Assembly (NCBI GenBank): GCA_018699395.1
Contig: JABIQN010000059.1
Coordinates: 1 to 32,817 of the forward strand
Source: Gammaproteobacteria bacterium
GTDB lineage: Bacteria > Pseudomonadota > Gammaproteobacteria > Steroidobacterales > Woeseiaceae
Length of the DNA: 32,817 bases
Direction: 5' to 3'
The notes beneath the pieces were generated by a model. It made no database searches and was not told where the DNA came from. It worked only from the letters and a program-made list of their open reading frames with translations. Position numbers and translations under genes: made by a program. This document shows positions 1-10,698 of this stretch, one piece after another. Position 1 is the first letter of the stretch; each line of letters starts with the position of its first letter.

Positions 1-87
1 CAGCGCGTGCGTCAGCTCTACGGAGGTGAAGTCACCTTTGTCCAGACCAGCACAAAGCTCGGTCAATGTTTGCCGATGCATATCCAT
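1..87 (-). CDS. gatA: Glutamyl-tRNA(Gln) amidotransferase subunit A, N-terminal fragment (runs off window)
   Basis: Minus-strand reading from ATG at 87 gives MDMHRQTLTELCAGLDKGDFTSVELTHAL, typical GatA N-terminus; start overlaps gatC stop (TAATG). Confidence 0.8.
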   Translation of the reverse strand, partial: MDMHRQTLTELCAGLDKGDFTSVELTHAL

Positions 88-374
88 TATTCGAGCACTT
101 TGGGCACAAGGTACAGGCCATCGACGACTTCAGGAGCGTTTTGCTGATAGTGATCCCGATCATTGGTCTCGGTGACATCATCTGGACGCAGTCTTTGCGC
201 CGCATCCACTGGATGCGCCATTGGTAAGACGTTTGTCGTGTCCACAGAAGACAGCTGGTCAACAAAATCGACGATTTTGGACAGCTTTTCGACGCTTTCG
301 GCGTACTCCTCATCGCTGAGCTTGAGTCTCGCCAGCATCGCAATATGTTGGACCTGCTCTTTGTCGAGTGACAC
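87..374 (-). CDS. gatC: Aspartyl/glutamyl-tRNA amidotransferase subunit C
   Basis: 95 aa ORF MSLDKEQVQHIAMLARLKLSDEE... with GatC pattern and DDVTE C-terminal region. Confidence 0.93.
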   Translation of the reverse strand: MSLDKEQVQHIAMLARLKLSDEEYAESVEKLSKIVDFVDQLSSVDTTNVLPMAHPVDAAQRLRPDDVTETNDRDHYQQNAPEVVDGLYLVPKVLE

Positions 375-434
375 GCGAAAACTCCAAAGTTCAAGAGGTT
401 ATTAACAAGCCGCTTTTCAGCAGGGACGCAATAA

Positions 435-1553
<1,119 letters not shown>

Positions 1554-1577
1554 TGACGATTGATCCAATAATCCCTG

Positions 1578-2447
1578 ATGGTCGCTTCCCGCGAAAATAA
1601 CAATAGCCCGGGCCGTATTCCGGCGCTGGGCCTTCGATTCCTAGGGTTAGTTTTCATCAGTATTCTACTGATGTATCTCGACAATCGTGATGATCACCTC
1701 GACACGGTGCGCAGAAATATCGGTGCGACCGTCTATCCGGTACGCATAATCGTTGATGCGCCAATTCGCCTCTGGATCTGGCTCGGCGAGTCAGTAACCT
1801 CACGTAACGACCTCGAACAGGAGCTCGCCCAATTCAGAGCAGAACGACTCATAACCCATGGTCGCTTGCAAAAGCTGAATGCACTCGAGGCTGAGAATGC
1901 GCGACTGCGAGCGATGCTTGACGCTCGATCGAAAGTTCGTGACAGAACGCGTGTCGCAGAAATCATGTCAGTCGATGCCAATCCCTATAACCACAGCCTG
2001 GTAATCAACGTAGGTACTCAGGATGGGATATTCGATGGTCAGGCGTTGGTAGGCGCGGACGGCGTCATCGGCCAAGTTATCAAAGCGGGTCTTATGACCT
2101 CATTAGCTATGCTGATTAGCGATACGGATCATGCGCTACCGGTTGAAGTTAATCGAAACGGGTTACGAACCATTGTCGTTGGCACCGGCACAATAGACAG
2201 TCTGGAGCTTCCTTTTGTCGTCAATAATGCCGACATCCATATTGGCGACCTCTTGGTAACCTCAGGTTTTGGTGGCGCCTTTCCAGCCGGCTATCCAGTC
2301 GCCGTTGTTGATTCGGTGACACGCATACCACAGGAACCTTACGCCAAGGTAACGGCAATGCCGGCAGCCTCTCTCGGCCAAGTTCGTGAGGTCTTACTGG
2401 TCTTTTCATCGACGAATAAAGATGAGGAGGCGACTGAAGATGAATAG
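1578..2447 (+). CDS. mreC: Rod shape-determining protein MreC
   Basis: Position after mreB; N-terminal TM, coiled coil, beta domain (VINVGTQDGIFDGQALVGADGVIGQV). Confidence 0.95.
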   Translation: MVASRENNNSPGRIPALGLRFLGLVFISILLMYLDNRDDHLDTVRRNIGATVYPVRIIVDAPIRLWIWLGESVTSRNDLEQELAQFRAERLITHGRLQKLNALEAENARLRAMLDARSKVRDRTRVAEIMSVDANPYNHSLVINVGTQDGIFDGQALVGADGVIGQVIKAGLMTSLAMLISDTDHALPVEVNRNGLRTIVVGTGTIDSLELPFVVNNADIHIGDLLVTSGFGGAFPAGYPVAVVDSVTRIPQEPYAKVTAMPAASLGQVREVLLVFSSTNKDEEATEDE

Positions 2448-2928
2448 AGATCGCACCTCCCGCAGACTACCCGTCTTCATGTCATTCGTAGTCGGCCTGA
2501 TACTCACTATCATGCCGCTTCCCGAAGCTATCGAGGCATTTCGTCCGAACTGGCTTGCGATACTAGTCATCTTCTGGGCGATGCAATTACCACATACGTG
2601 GAGTGTCGGCACCGCCTGGATTGTCGGTATTATTCTCGATGTCTCTCAGGGGACATTACTGGGCCAACATGCATTAGCACTATGCTGCGTCGCCTTCATC
2701 ATCGTGCGCTTTCATTTGCTTATGCGGGTGTTTCCGATACCACAGCTAACAGCCGCCGTTTTTCCTATCCTGGCGATATATCAGTTTCTGCTGTTCTGGA
2801 TTAATGGAGTGGCGGGCGTCGATACGCCACTAATTGTGTACTGGGGTCCGATCATTTCTAGCACCGCCCTCTGGCCAGTCGTTATAATTCTCCTTTCAAA
2901 CTTGCGATACGGAAAGCGATCTGGATGA
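2440..2928 (+). CDS. mreD: Rod shape-determining protein MreD
   Basis: Polytopic membrane protein after mreC; likely start ATG 2440 overlapping the mreC end. Confidence 0.92.
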   Translation: MNRDRTSRRLPVFMSFVVGLILTIMPLPEAIEAFRPNWLAILVIFWAMQLPHTWSVGTAWIVGIILDVSQGTLLGQHALALCCVAFIIVRFHLLMRVFPIPQLTAAVFPILAIYQFLLFWINGVAGVDTPLIVYWGPIISSTALWPVVIILLSNLRYGKRSG

Positions 2929-4817
2929 ATCCGTTATCGCCGATCAAAGACCATCATAAAGAGCGGCATCTTTTTATCGGCCGCGCCGTTCTCGCTTCTG
3001 CGATATTATTCATCCTACTCGGGCTTGTGATTGCCCGGCTGGTTCAGCTTCAAGTGTTCGATCATGAGCTCTTTGCGGAGAAGTCTCAGGGCAATCGCGT
3101 TCGCATCCAGGCTGTGCCCCCGATTCGAGGATTGGTGTTCGACCGCAATGGCGTGGTGATAGCAGAGAACCTGCCCGCCTATCAGCTCGAATTGATCCCC
3201 GAACAAGTCAGCGATGTAAGCGATACGCTGACACGACTGGCGGCCCTAGGATTAATCGCCTCTGCTGATATTCCCCGCTTTGCAGCCCAGAGCGAAAGCG
3301 GCCAACGATTCAAGCCAGTGACGCTGAAGCTTCGAATGACAGATGAGGAAATCGCAAGTTTCGCAATCCAGCGTCCACGTTTTCCTGGCGTCAACTTTCA
3401 GCCGCGACTTGTACGGCACTACCCGCATGGTGAATTGTTCGCACATGCTGTGGGCTATGTCGGCGCATTGAATACAAGCGACCTTCAGCGCCTCGACTCA
3501 ACCCGATATGCTGGAAGCTCGCACACTGGTAAAACAGGCGTCGAAAGTAGCTTCGAGGACGACTTGCACGGTGATGCCGGTTTTCGACATTTAATCACCA
3601 ACGCACGTGGTCGACAAATACCGGCGAACACAACCGAGCTTCTGGATTCGTTGCCGATAAATGAGACACCGGATCCGGGCTCGAATATCTATCTAAGTCT
3701 GGATATCGAATTGCAGCGTGTCGCCTTCGATGCGCTGGAAGGTCGGCGTGGATCCATCGTCGCACTTGACCCGACAACAGGAGAAATTCTTGCGTTGGTC
3801 AGCGCGCCGTCGTTCGATCCAAATCTGTTTGCTGTTGGCATGAGCACAGCACAGTACGACGAACTACAAAACAATCTTGATCGCCCGCTATTCAATCGAG
3901 CGATACGCGGCACATATCCGCCTGGCTCTACTATCAAGCCGATGCTGTCATTGGCGGCTTTGGAGACCGGCGCTACCAATCTGGCACGTAAGGCCGTATG
4001 CGTCGGCTACTTTCAGCTTGAAGGCAACGAACATCGCTATCGCGACTGGAAGCCCCATGGCCCCGTTGACCTGCATGACTCAATCGCACAGTCCTGTGAC
4101 GTATATTTTTATGAGATCAGTAGCGACCTCGGCATCGATAACATGCATGAATACCTGACGCGATTTGGTCTTGGCAAGCAAACTGGTGTCGATGTTCTTG
4201 GCGAACGACCTGGTCTGGTGCCCAGCAAGGAATGGAAACGCAATAATTTTCGTAACCATGACAATAAGCGCTGGTACGACGGAGAGACCGTTATCGCGTC
4301 GATCGGACAGGGATTCATGCTCGCGACTCCGTTGCAGCTGGCCTCAGCTGTCGGCACGTTGGCGCTCCGTGGTTCGCGATTTCGTCCGCATATGGTCGCA
4401 GCTATCGAAGACCCGCTCAGTAGAGAGAAGACGTTAGTAGAACCGGTATGGTTGGGCAACGTCGGAATCGATAATGAGCTTTATTGGGATACCGTTCTCG
4501 AGGCGATGCACAACGTCATGCAGGGCCCACAAGGGACAGCAAAAGCGATTGGCTTTGGTGCGCCGTATAGGATGGCCGGCAAGAGTGGCACAGCGCAAAT
4601 CGTATCTATTGCTCAGGACGAAAAGTACAACGAAGACGAAATCGAAGAGCGCCAGCGCGACCATGCATTGTTCATTTCCTTCGCGCCTTATGATGATCCG
4701 CGTATCGCAGTTGCCGTCATCGTTGAGAACGGTAGTAGTGGTAGCAATGTTGCCGCGCCAATAGCCAAGGCCATTATGGATAAGTACCTGAAGTATGGTG
4801 ATGATGCGCCCAAGTAA
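2925..4817 (+). CDS. mrdA: Penicillin-binding protein 2 (peptidoglycan D,D-transpeptidase)
   Basis: YPPGSTIKPMLSLAAL (SxxK), SCD (SxN-type), KSGTAQ motif; start overlaps mreD stop (ATGA). Confidence 0.96.
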   Translation: MNPLSPIKDHHKERHLFIGRAVLASAILFILLGLVIARLVQLQVFDHELFAEKSQGNRVRIQAVPPIRGLVFDRNGVVIAENLPAYQLELIPEQVSDVSDTLTRLAALGLIASADIPRFAAQSESGQRFKPVTLKLRMTDEEIASFAIQRPRFPGVNFQPRLVRHYPHGELFAHAVGYVGALNTSDLQRLDSTRYAGSSHTGKTGVESSFEDDLHGDAGFRHLITNARGRQIPANTTELLDSLPINETPDPGSNIYLSLDIELQRVAFDALEGRRGSIVALDPTTGEILALVSAPSFDPNLFAVGMSTAQYDELQNNLDRPLFNRAIRGTYPPGSTIKPMLSLAALETGATNLARKAVCVGYFQLEGNEHRYRDWKPHGPVDLHDSIAQSCDVYFYEISSDLGIDNMHEYLTRFGLGKQTGVDVLGERPGLVPSKEWKRNNFRNHDNKRWYDGETVIASIGQGFMLATPLQLASAVGTLALRGSRFRPHMVAAIEDPLSREKTLVEPVWLGNVGIDNELYWDTVLEAMHNVMQGPQGTAKAIGFGAPYRMAGKSGTAQIVSIAQDEKYNEDEIEERQRDHALFISFAPYDDPRIAVAVIVENGSSGSNVAAPIAKAIMDKYLKYGDDAPK

Positions 4818-5943
4818 AACACAACGCATTTACTCGCCCGGGTCATCAGGAGCACTAAGTCTCTCCGGGCTAATTCGAAACCTGAACATCGATATTCCTC
4901 TGCTCGGTAGTCTGTTACTAATTTGTGGTTTCGGGCTGTTCGTGCTCTACAGTGCCGCCGGTGAGAGTTCCGTGCTGCTTATCAACCAAATAATTCGCAT
5001 AGGGGTTGCCCTCATTGCGATGCTTATCGTCGCTCAACTACCGCCGGACTTCCTGCGCCGCTGGACGCCATGGGCGTACTTTGGCGGACTAGTACTACTC
5101 GTGCTAGTTCTAACCATGGGCGATATCGGTCAGGGGGCGCGCCGATGGCTGAATATCGGTGTTCGCTTTCAGCCGTCCGAAGTAATGAAACTCGCCGTTC
5201 CGATGATGATGGCCTGGTATCTGCATGACCGGGACATACCGCCCAAGCTCGGACATATTACTGTCATTGCGGTGTTGATTGCGGTCCCGACCTATCTGAT
5301 CGCAAAACAACCTGACCTCGGAACGTCCATCTTGATCGCTGCCTCAGGAATCATCGTTATCATTCTCGCCGGTATGTCCTTCAAGGTCATTTTTGGTCTT
5401 GGTGCACTCTCCATTCCTGGCGCGTTCTTGCTCTGGAGTTTCATGCAGGACTATCAAAAGCAACGAGTCCTGACTCTTTTGAATCCTGACAGCGACCCAC
5501 TCGGCGCCGGCTACAACATCATCCAATCCAAGATCGCGATCGGCTCTGGTGGTCTTTTCGGTAAGGGCTGGACTAACGGCTCACAGGCGCAACTTGAGTT
5601 TCTGCCAGAACGGCACACGGATTTCATTTTCGCTGTTCTGGGTGAGGAATTCGGACTGCTTGGAGTTATCGGGCTACTTGCGCTGTACATGTTCGTGATC
5701 GGACGCGGGCTCTATATCGCATTTCAAGCTCATGACACCTATTCCCGCTTGCTCGCCGGATCGATAAGTCTGACATTCCTAGTCTACGTTTTCGTCAACA
5801 CTGCGATGGTTACCGGTTTGGTTCCTATCGTAGGGGTGCCGTTACCACTCGTAAGTTTCGGTGGCACGTCTATGGTGACGCTGATGGCTGGATTCGGTAT
5901 TCTGATGTCGATTCACTCATACCGGAAACTGCTGCCACACTAA
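4795..5943 (+). CDS. rodA: Peptidoglycan glycosyltransferase RodA (SEDS family)
   Basis: Polytopic; LPERHTDFIFAVLGEEFGLLG and PLVSFGGTSMVTLMAGFGILMSI SEDS signatures. Exact start uncertain. Confidence 0.96.
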   Translation: MVMMRPSKTQRIYSPGSSGALSLSGLIRNLNIDIPLLGSLLLICGFGLFVLYSAAGESSVLLINQIIRIGVALIAMLIVAQLPPDFLRRWTPWAYFGGLVLLVLVLTMGDIGQGARRWLNIGVRFQPSEVMKLAVPMMMAWYLHDRDIPPKLGHITVIAVLIAVPTYLIAKQPDLGTSILIAASGIIVIILAGMSFKVIFGLGALSIPGAFLLWSFMQDYQKQRVLTLLNPDSDPLGAGYNIIQSKIAIGSGGLFGKGWTNGSQAQLEFLPERHTDFIFAVLGEEFGLLGVIGLLALYMFVIGRGLYIAFQAHDTYSRLLAGSISLTFLVYVFVNTAMVTGLVPIVGVPLPLVSFGGTSMVTLMAGFGILMSIHSYRKLLPH

Positions 5944-6965
5944 TGAAATCTATTCGCCTCGCGCTTGTCGCTGTAACCCTCGCTTTGTACTCCCATGCTC
6001 ACGCCGCTGAAACGGCGCCCGTTGACGTCAATCAAGACAATGTCGCTGTATTCATTGACGAGATGGTTAAAGAATATGCATTCGACCGCGCTCACCTCAT
6101 CGAGACGCTCGAAAAGGCACGAATTAAGCAGAGCATCATCAAGCAGATATCGAAACCCGCGGAGCGCACGCTAACGTGGGGCAAGTATCGCAAGATCTTC
6201 ATCACCAAAGAGCGCATCAATGCCGGCGTGACTTTCTGGAAAGAAAACAAGGAAATGCTGGAGCGCATCATGCTCGAGACCGGCGTATCCATCGAGATCT
6301 TAGTTGGCATTATTGGAGTTGAAACCTACTTCGGACGCATTACCGGCAAGGATCGGGTGATCGATGCGCTGGCGACACTGGCATTCGAATACCCGCCGCG
6401 TTCAAAATTCTTCAGAAAAGAATTAATGCAGTTTCTTATCCTCGCTCGCGAAGAAGAATTGGATCCCACCGTACCGATGGGCTCCTATGCCGGCGCTATG
6501 GGTCGACCACAATTCATGCCGTCAAGCTTTCGTGCATACGCCGTCGATTCCACGGGTGATGGCAAACGCGACATTTGGGGAAACTGGGCTGATGTCAGTG
6601 GCAGCATCGCAAACTATTTCCTGGCGCATAAATGGCGGAGCACTGAAGAGGTCGTTGCACAAGCGACGTTGAGTAGTAGCTGGTCAGGTGATGTGCCGAA
6701 ACCAAGAAACACATTAAAGGTATCGGGTACCATTGAGTCAATCAGTAAAAAGGGCGTTCTATTTGCTACTAATCTGCACACCGACAGTAAGGGTGAACTC
6801 CTGACTTATGAAGGTGAGCATGGCATTGAGCACTGGGTTGGCTTTCACAACTTTTTCGTGATCACGAAATACAATCGCAGCGTGATGTATGCACTCGCTG
6901 TGCATCAACTCGGACAACAAATTTCGTCGAAGGTAAATGCTAAGACTGATGCTAATGCGTCTTAG
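5943..6965 (+). CDS. mltB: Membrane-bound lytic murein transglycosylase B
   Basis: IIGVETYFGRITGKDRVIDALATLAFEYPPRSKFF, PMGSYAGAMGRPQFMPSSFRAYAVD; signal peptide. Confidence 0.94.
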   Translation: MKSIRLALVAVTLALYSHAHAAETAPVDVNQDNVAVFIDEMVKEYAFDRAHLIETLEKARIKQSIIKQISKPAERTLTWGKYRKIFITKERINAGVTFWKENKEMLERIMLETGVSIEILVGIIGVETYFGRITGKDRVIDALATLAFEYPPRSKFFRKELMQFLILAREEELDPTVPMGSYAGAMGRPQFMPSSFRAYAVDSTGDGKRDIWGNWADVSGSIANYFLAHKWRSTEEVVAQATLSSSWSGDVPKPRNTLKVSGTIESISKKGVLFATNLHTDSKGELLTYEGEHGIEHWVGFHNFFVITKYNRSVMYALAVHQLGQQISSKVNAKTDANAS

Positions 6966-7761
6966 CAGTTCATATCTGTTCGTTTTCGCACTAGCGCTAG
7001 CACTTGCCGGGTGCGGTAGTGGCAAGACTCATCGTGATGGCCCTGGAAGTGCAAATATTCCGAACATGCCTGGCAATGCAGTTCCACGACCGGAAGCGCG
7101 CAGCAAATACGGCAACGGACGAGACCTCGGTAACGGCGAGCAGTACGAGGTGTTTAATAAGACCTATACAGTGATGGAAAGCAGCGCCAATTATCAGGAA
7201 CGCGGCGTAGCATCTTGGTATGGAAAGAAATTTCATGGCAATCTCACCTCGAACCGCGAGGTCTACGACATGTACGAAATGACTGCCGCACATAAGACGC
7301 TGCCATTACCGACGTACGTCCGTGTAAGAAACCTGCGCAACGATAAGAGGATCGTCGTTCGCGTGAATGATCGGGGACCGTTCGTCAATAATCGCATCAT
7401 CGATCTGTCATACGCGGCCGCCATGAAACTCGACATGATTCGTGACGGCACAAGTTTGGTCGAAGTGACTGCAATTAATTTTGATAAACCAATAAAAAAA
7501 GTCATATCGAGCCCTTCGGTGGAATCCAGTCAGATCTATGTTCAGGTGGGCGCATTTGGCGACCGGAGCAATGCCGAACGTCTCCTTGCTATGCTCTCAC
7601 AGTCTGGCGTAAGCAAGGCCCTTATTTATGAAGACACTTCTTCCAGCATGGCGTTATTTCGTGTGCGCATTGGTCCTGTCACAAACGTCACTCAATACGA
7701 TGTGCTTGTCGAGGAACTCGAAGGCCTTGGCGTCACGACCACTTATCTTATTACTAAGTAG
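6937..7761 (+). CDS. rlpA: Septal ring lytic transglycosylase RlpA family lipoprotein with C-terminal SPOR domain
   Basis: Lipobox LAGC; GVASWYGKKFHGNLTSNREVYDMYEMTAAHKTLPLPTYVRVRNL...VNDRGPF; SPOR-like IYVQVGAFGDRSNAERL. True start may be 6955. Confidence 0.94.
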   Translation: MLRLMLMRLSSSYLFVFALALALAGCGSGKTHRDGPGSANIPNMPGNAVPRPEARSKYGNGRDLGNGEQYEVFNKTYTVMESSANYQERGVASWYGKKFHGNLTSNREVYDMYEMTAAHKTLPLPTYVRVRNLRNDKRIVVRVNDRGPFVNNRIIDLSYAAAMKLDMIRDGTSLVEVTAINFDKPIKKVISSPSVESSQIYVQVGAFGDRSNAERLLAMLSQSGVSKALIYEDTSSSMALFRVRIGPVTNVTQYDVLVEELEGLGVTTTYLITK

Positions 7762-7808
7762 CCGCGTACAATACGTATCGAATCAGCTTATTTAGAACCA
7801 GAGGTAGT

Positions 7809-8951
7809 ATGTCCCTACGATTATCCAATGCGCTCATAGTTCCGCTTTTCCTTTTATTTTCAGCATCTTCCGTAGCCCAGATGCCGACGCCAGCCGCCCC
7901 TATTATCGGTGCCAAGAGTTATCTGGTTATCGACAGTAAGACAGGCCACGAAATTGCTGCGCTCAACGCAGACCAACCCCTAGCTCCCGCCAGCCTCACC
8001 AAGATGATGACGACGTATGTGGTCTTCAGCGCCCTAAAGCAGGGCCACATTACGCTCGAAGAGGAAGTTACGGTTAGTGAAAAAGCTTGGCGTACTGAAG
8101 GCTCACGGATGTTTATCGAAGTCGGCAAGAGAGTGAAAGTACAGGACCTATTACTCGGCATGATTGTGCAATCAGGCAACGATGCAAGTGTTGCTCTCGC
8201 AGAGCACATTGCGGGCACCGAAAGCGTATTCGCTGAAATGATGAACCAACATGCGGTGGCGCTCGGAATGCATGCGAGCCACTTTCGAAATGCAACGGGA
8301 CTGCCGGCTAAGAACCACACAACGACCGCCCGTGACCTTGCAACACTCTCGCGTGCAATCATTGAGGAGTTTCCCAACTATTACAAATGGCATGCGATGA
8401 AGGAATTTACGTTTAACAGCATCAGACAAAGCAACCGAAACTCACTATTGTGGCGTGATGACTCAGTTGATGGACTGAAGACCGGCTATACCGAAGCTGC
8501 CGGCTATTGTCTGGTCACTTCTGCGATACGTGATGACATGCGAATCATTTCGGTTGTTCTGGGTACATCCAGCATTAAAGCGCGAGTTGATGGTAGCCAG
8601 GCGTTATTGAATTACGCGTTTCGATTCTTTGAAACACGTCTGTTATTCAAGGCTGGTGAAAAAATTTCGAACGCCAGAGTCTGGAAGTCGGAAAAGCTGT
8701 ATTCCGGTTTAGGCGTGTCGGAGGATCTCTATATTACCGTTCGTCGCGGCTCGTACGACCATTTGAAATCCCAACTGAACATTCCTGCTATCGTTATGGC
8801 GCCTTTGGCCGCCGGTCAACCCGTCGCTAATCTCAGTATTAGTCTCGATGGAGAAGAACTGCTTCAGACACCACTCCGAGCACTAGACGATAACCCCATG
8901 GGAAAATTCTGGCAACGCACAAAAGATACTGTAAGTCTCTGGTTCGAGTGA
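7809..8951 (+). CDS. dacA: D-alanyl-D-alanine carboxypeptidase (PBP5/6 type)
   Basis: PLAPASLTKMMTTYVVF (SxxK), VQSGNDASVALAEH (SxN), DGLKTGYTEAAGYC (KTG). Confidence 0.95.
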   Translation: MSLRLSNALIVPLFLLFSASSVAQMPTPAAPIIGAKSYLVIDSKTGHEIAALNADQPLAPASLTKMMTTYVVFSALKQGHITLEEEVTVSEKAWRTEGSRMFIEVGKRVKVQDLLLGMIVQSGNDASVALAEHIAGTESVFAEMMNQHAVALGMHASHFRNATGLPAKNHTTTARDLATLSRAIIEEFPNYYKWHAMKEFTFNSIRQSNRNSLLWRDDSVDGLKTGYTEAAGYCLVTSAIRDDMRIISVVLGTSSIKARVDGSQALLNYAFRFFETRLLFKAGEKISNARVWKSEKLYSGLGVSEDLYITVRRGSYDHLKSQLNIPAIVMAPLAAGQPVANLSISLDGEELLQTPLRALDDNPMGKFWQRTKDTVSLWFE

Positions 8952-8952
8952 T

Positions 8953-9216
8953 ATGGCTGAAGAGTCTATAATAGAATTTCCATGTGAGTTCCCTATTAAG
9001 ATGATGGGACGGGATACACCGGAGTTTCGCGTTACCGCACAGAGTCTTATCGAAAACCATGTAGGACCAGTCACCGACGATGCTGTACGGATCAATCTGA
9101 GTAACAAGGCTAATTTTGTCTCAGTAACAGTCACGGTAACAGCCACAAGCCAACAGCAACTGGACGACATTTATCGCGATGTCTCAGGGCACGATGACGT
9201 TTTGATGGCGCTATGA
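8953..9216 (+). CDS. ybeD: YbeD/DUF493 family protein
   Basis: 87 aa; [15 protein letters not shown]...[31 protein letters not shown]; located between dacA and lipB as in other proteobacteria. Confidence 0.9.
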   Translation: MAEESIIEFPCEFPIKMMGRDTPEFRVTAQSLIENHVGPVTDDAVRINLSNKANFVSVTVTVTATSQQQLDDIYRDVSGHDDVLMAL

Positions 9217-9815
9217 AAGCCGTTTTTCATGGTCGGCAAGAATACGTTCCAATGTGGCAGAAAATGCAGGAATTCACAAACACGCGCGATGATAAAACTC
9301 CTGACGAAATCTGGTTTGTAGAGCACCTGCCAGTTTTTACGATGGGATTGAACGCCAGCGAGGAACACTTACTGGAACCGGGTGATATTCCAGTCATAAA
9401 GACCGATCGCGGCGGGCAGGTAACGTTTCATGGCCCTGGCCAATTGATGATCTACCCACTGATCAATTTGCGGCGCTCAAACATGGGAGTGCGTGCTTTA
9501 GTGACTGCACTCGAGCAGAGCGCCGTTAATCTTGCAGCCGACTACGATGTTGAGGCAGTTGCTCACCCGGATGCTCCCGGCGTGTACGTTAACGGCGAAA
9601 AACTAGCGAGCCTAGGATTGAGGATCCGCCGTGGTTCAAGTTTCCACGGCATGGCGCTCAATATCGCCATCGATCTTGAGCCGTTCACGCGAATCAACCC
9701 CTGCGGCTATGCCGAACTGCAAATGACTGATCTGCATCGACTGGGCATCAACTTGAGTTTGGAAGATGCCGCCGATAAGTTTCTACCACACCTCCTAAAT
9801 CAACTACCTTTGTAA
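9213..9815 (+). CDS. lipB: Lipoyl(octanoyl) transferase
   Basis: [53 protein letters not shown]; overlaps DUF493 stop. Confidence 0.96.
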   Translation: MKAVFHGRQEYVPMWQKMQEFTNTRDDKTPDEIWFVEHLPVFTMGLNASEEHLLEPGDIPVIKTDRGGQVTFHGPGQLMIYPLINLRRSNMGVRALVTALEQSAVNLAADYDVEAVAHPDAPGVYVNGEKLASLGLRIRRGSSFHGMALNIAIDLEPFTRINPCGYAELQMTDLHRLGINLSLEDAADKFLPHLLNQLPL

Positions 9816-9854
9816 TCGGGAGAATGCCATGAAAATATTATTATTTTCGAATTC

Positions 9855-10025
9855 ATGTTGACCTCTCGTTTTGCCCCAGTGGCCATACGGCTAATTGAAT
9901 ATCGCAAGATTGGCCCGGGACCGATTGAACGTTTTATTTCCCACGGCCACCCTACCGGTTACGACCGCTTCTACATAGCACTGCCCTGGAAGTCAGAATA
10001 TCTGGCTAATAAACCTCCGGAATAA
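9855..10025 (+). CDS. Small hypothetical ORF (56 aa) or gene remnant
   Basis: Below the ORF-track cut-off: MLTSRFAPVAIRLIEYRKIGPGPIERFISHGHPTGYDRFYIALPWKSEYLANKPPE. Frame is open from the lipB TAA (same frame). No family recognised. Confidence 0.3.
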   Translation: MLTSRFAPVAIRLIEYRKIGPGPIERFISHGHPTGYDRFYIALPWKSEYLANKPPE

Positions 10026-10050
10026 CTCGGCGAGTATTTCTCGCTACGCG

Positions 10051-10698
10051 TTACTTGAGTGCAGCGAGACGCTCGGGAGTACCAATGTCAGCCCAGAAGC
10101 CTTCGTAAAGAGATCCACTCAGTCGGCCTGCATCGGCAAATTTCCGTAAAAGTGGAACAATTGAGAATCTCCCCTGCTCGCATCCTTCGAAAATCTCAGC
10201 ACGGTATTGAGCGACACCACTGAAAGTCAGTATGGGAGATTCGCCGTTCTGAATTTTTCCGTCAACAAGCTCGAAGTCCCCACCATCACGATAAGCAGGA
10301 GACGGTACAAGAACCAGATGACCTAAACTAGACTCGGGCAGGTTGATTTGCGGTATAGGCATATCTGAATAGATATCGGCGTTCACAACCAGGAACGCAT
10401 CATCGCCGAGCAGATGTAAGGCCTTGAACACTCCACCGCCCGTTTCGAGGACGTTATCACTCTCATCGCTAAATTCAATATTCAATCCAAACCGTGATCC
10501 TGAACCCAGTCTGTCCCGAATTTTCTCACCCTTCCAACCAAGGTTGATTACGACATCACTTATCCCTGCATCGCGGATCTTGTCGAGATGCCGTTCGAGC
10601 AGACTTTGCCCGCGAACTTCAACGAGAGCTTTTGGTATCGAGTCGGTTAGTGGCCGCAATCGCTCGCCACGCCCAGCGGCAAGAATCATGACCTTCAT
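10051..10698 (-). CDS. murU: Nucleotidyltransferase, N-acetylmuramate-1-phosphate uridylyltransferase (MurU-like)
   Basis: MKVMILAAGRGERLRPLTDSIPKALVEV nucleotidyltransferase signature; overlaps kinase gene (ATGA) and sits next to lptD as in pseudomonads. Confidence 0.88.
   Translation of the reverse strand: MKVMILAAGRGERLRPLTDSIPKALVEVRGQSLLERHLDKIRDAGISDVVINLGWKGEKIRDRLGSGSRFGLNIEFSDESDNVLETGGGVFKALHLLGDDAFLVVNADIYSDMPIPQINLPESSLGHLVLVPSPAYRDGGDFELVDGKIQNGESPILTFSGVAQYRAEIFEGCEQGRFSIVPLLRKFADAGRLSGSLYEGFWADIGTPERLAALK

Noticed and set aside
7919-8377. 152-aa minus-strand ORF opposite dacA
   Set aside because: The sense strand has all PBP motifs; antisense ORF is incidental.
10030-10044. 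GCGAG-tattt-CTCGC hairpin between the small ORF and murU
   Set aside because: Short 5-bp stem without a T-run on either strand; likely chance.
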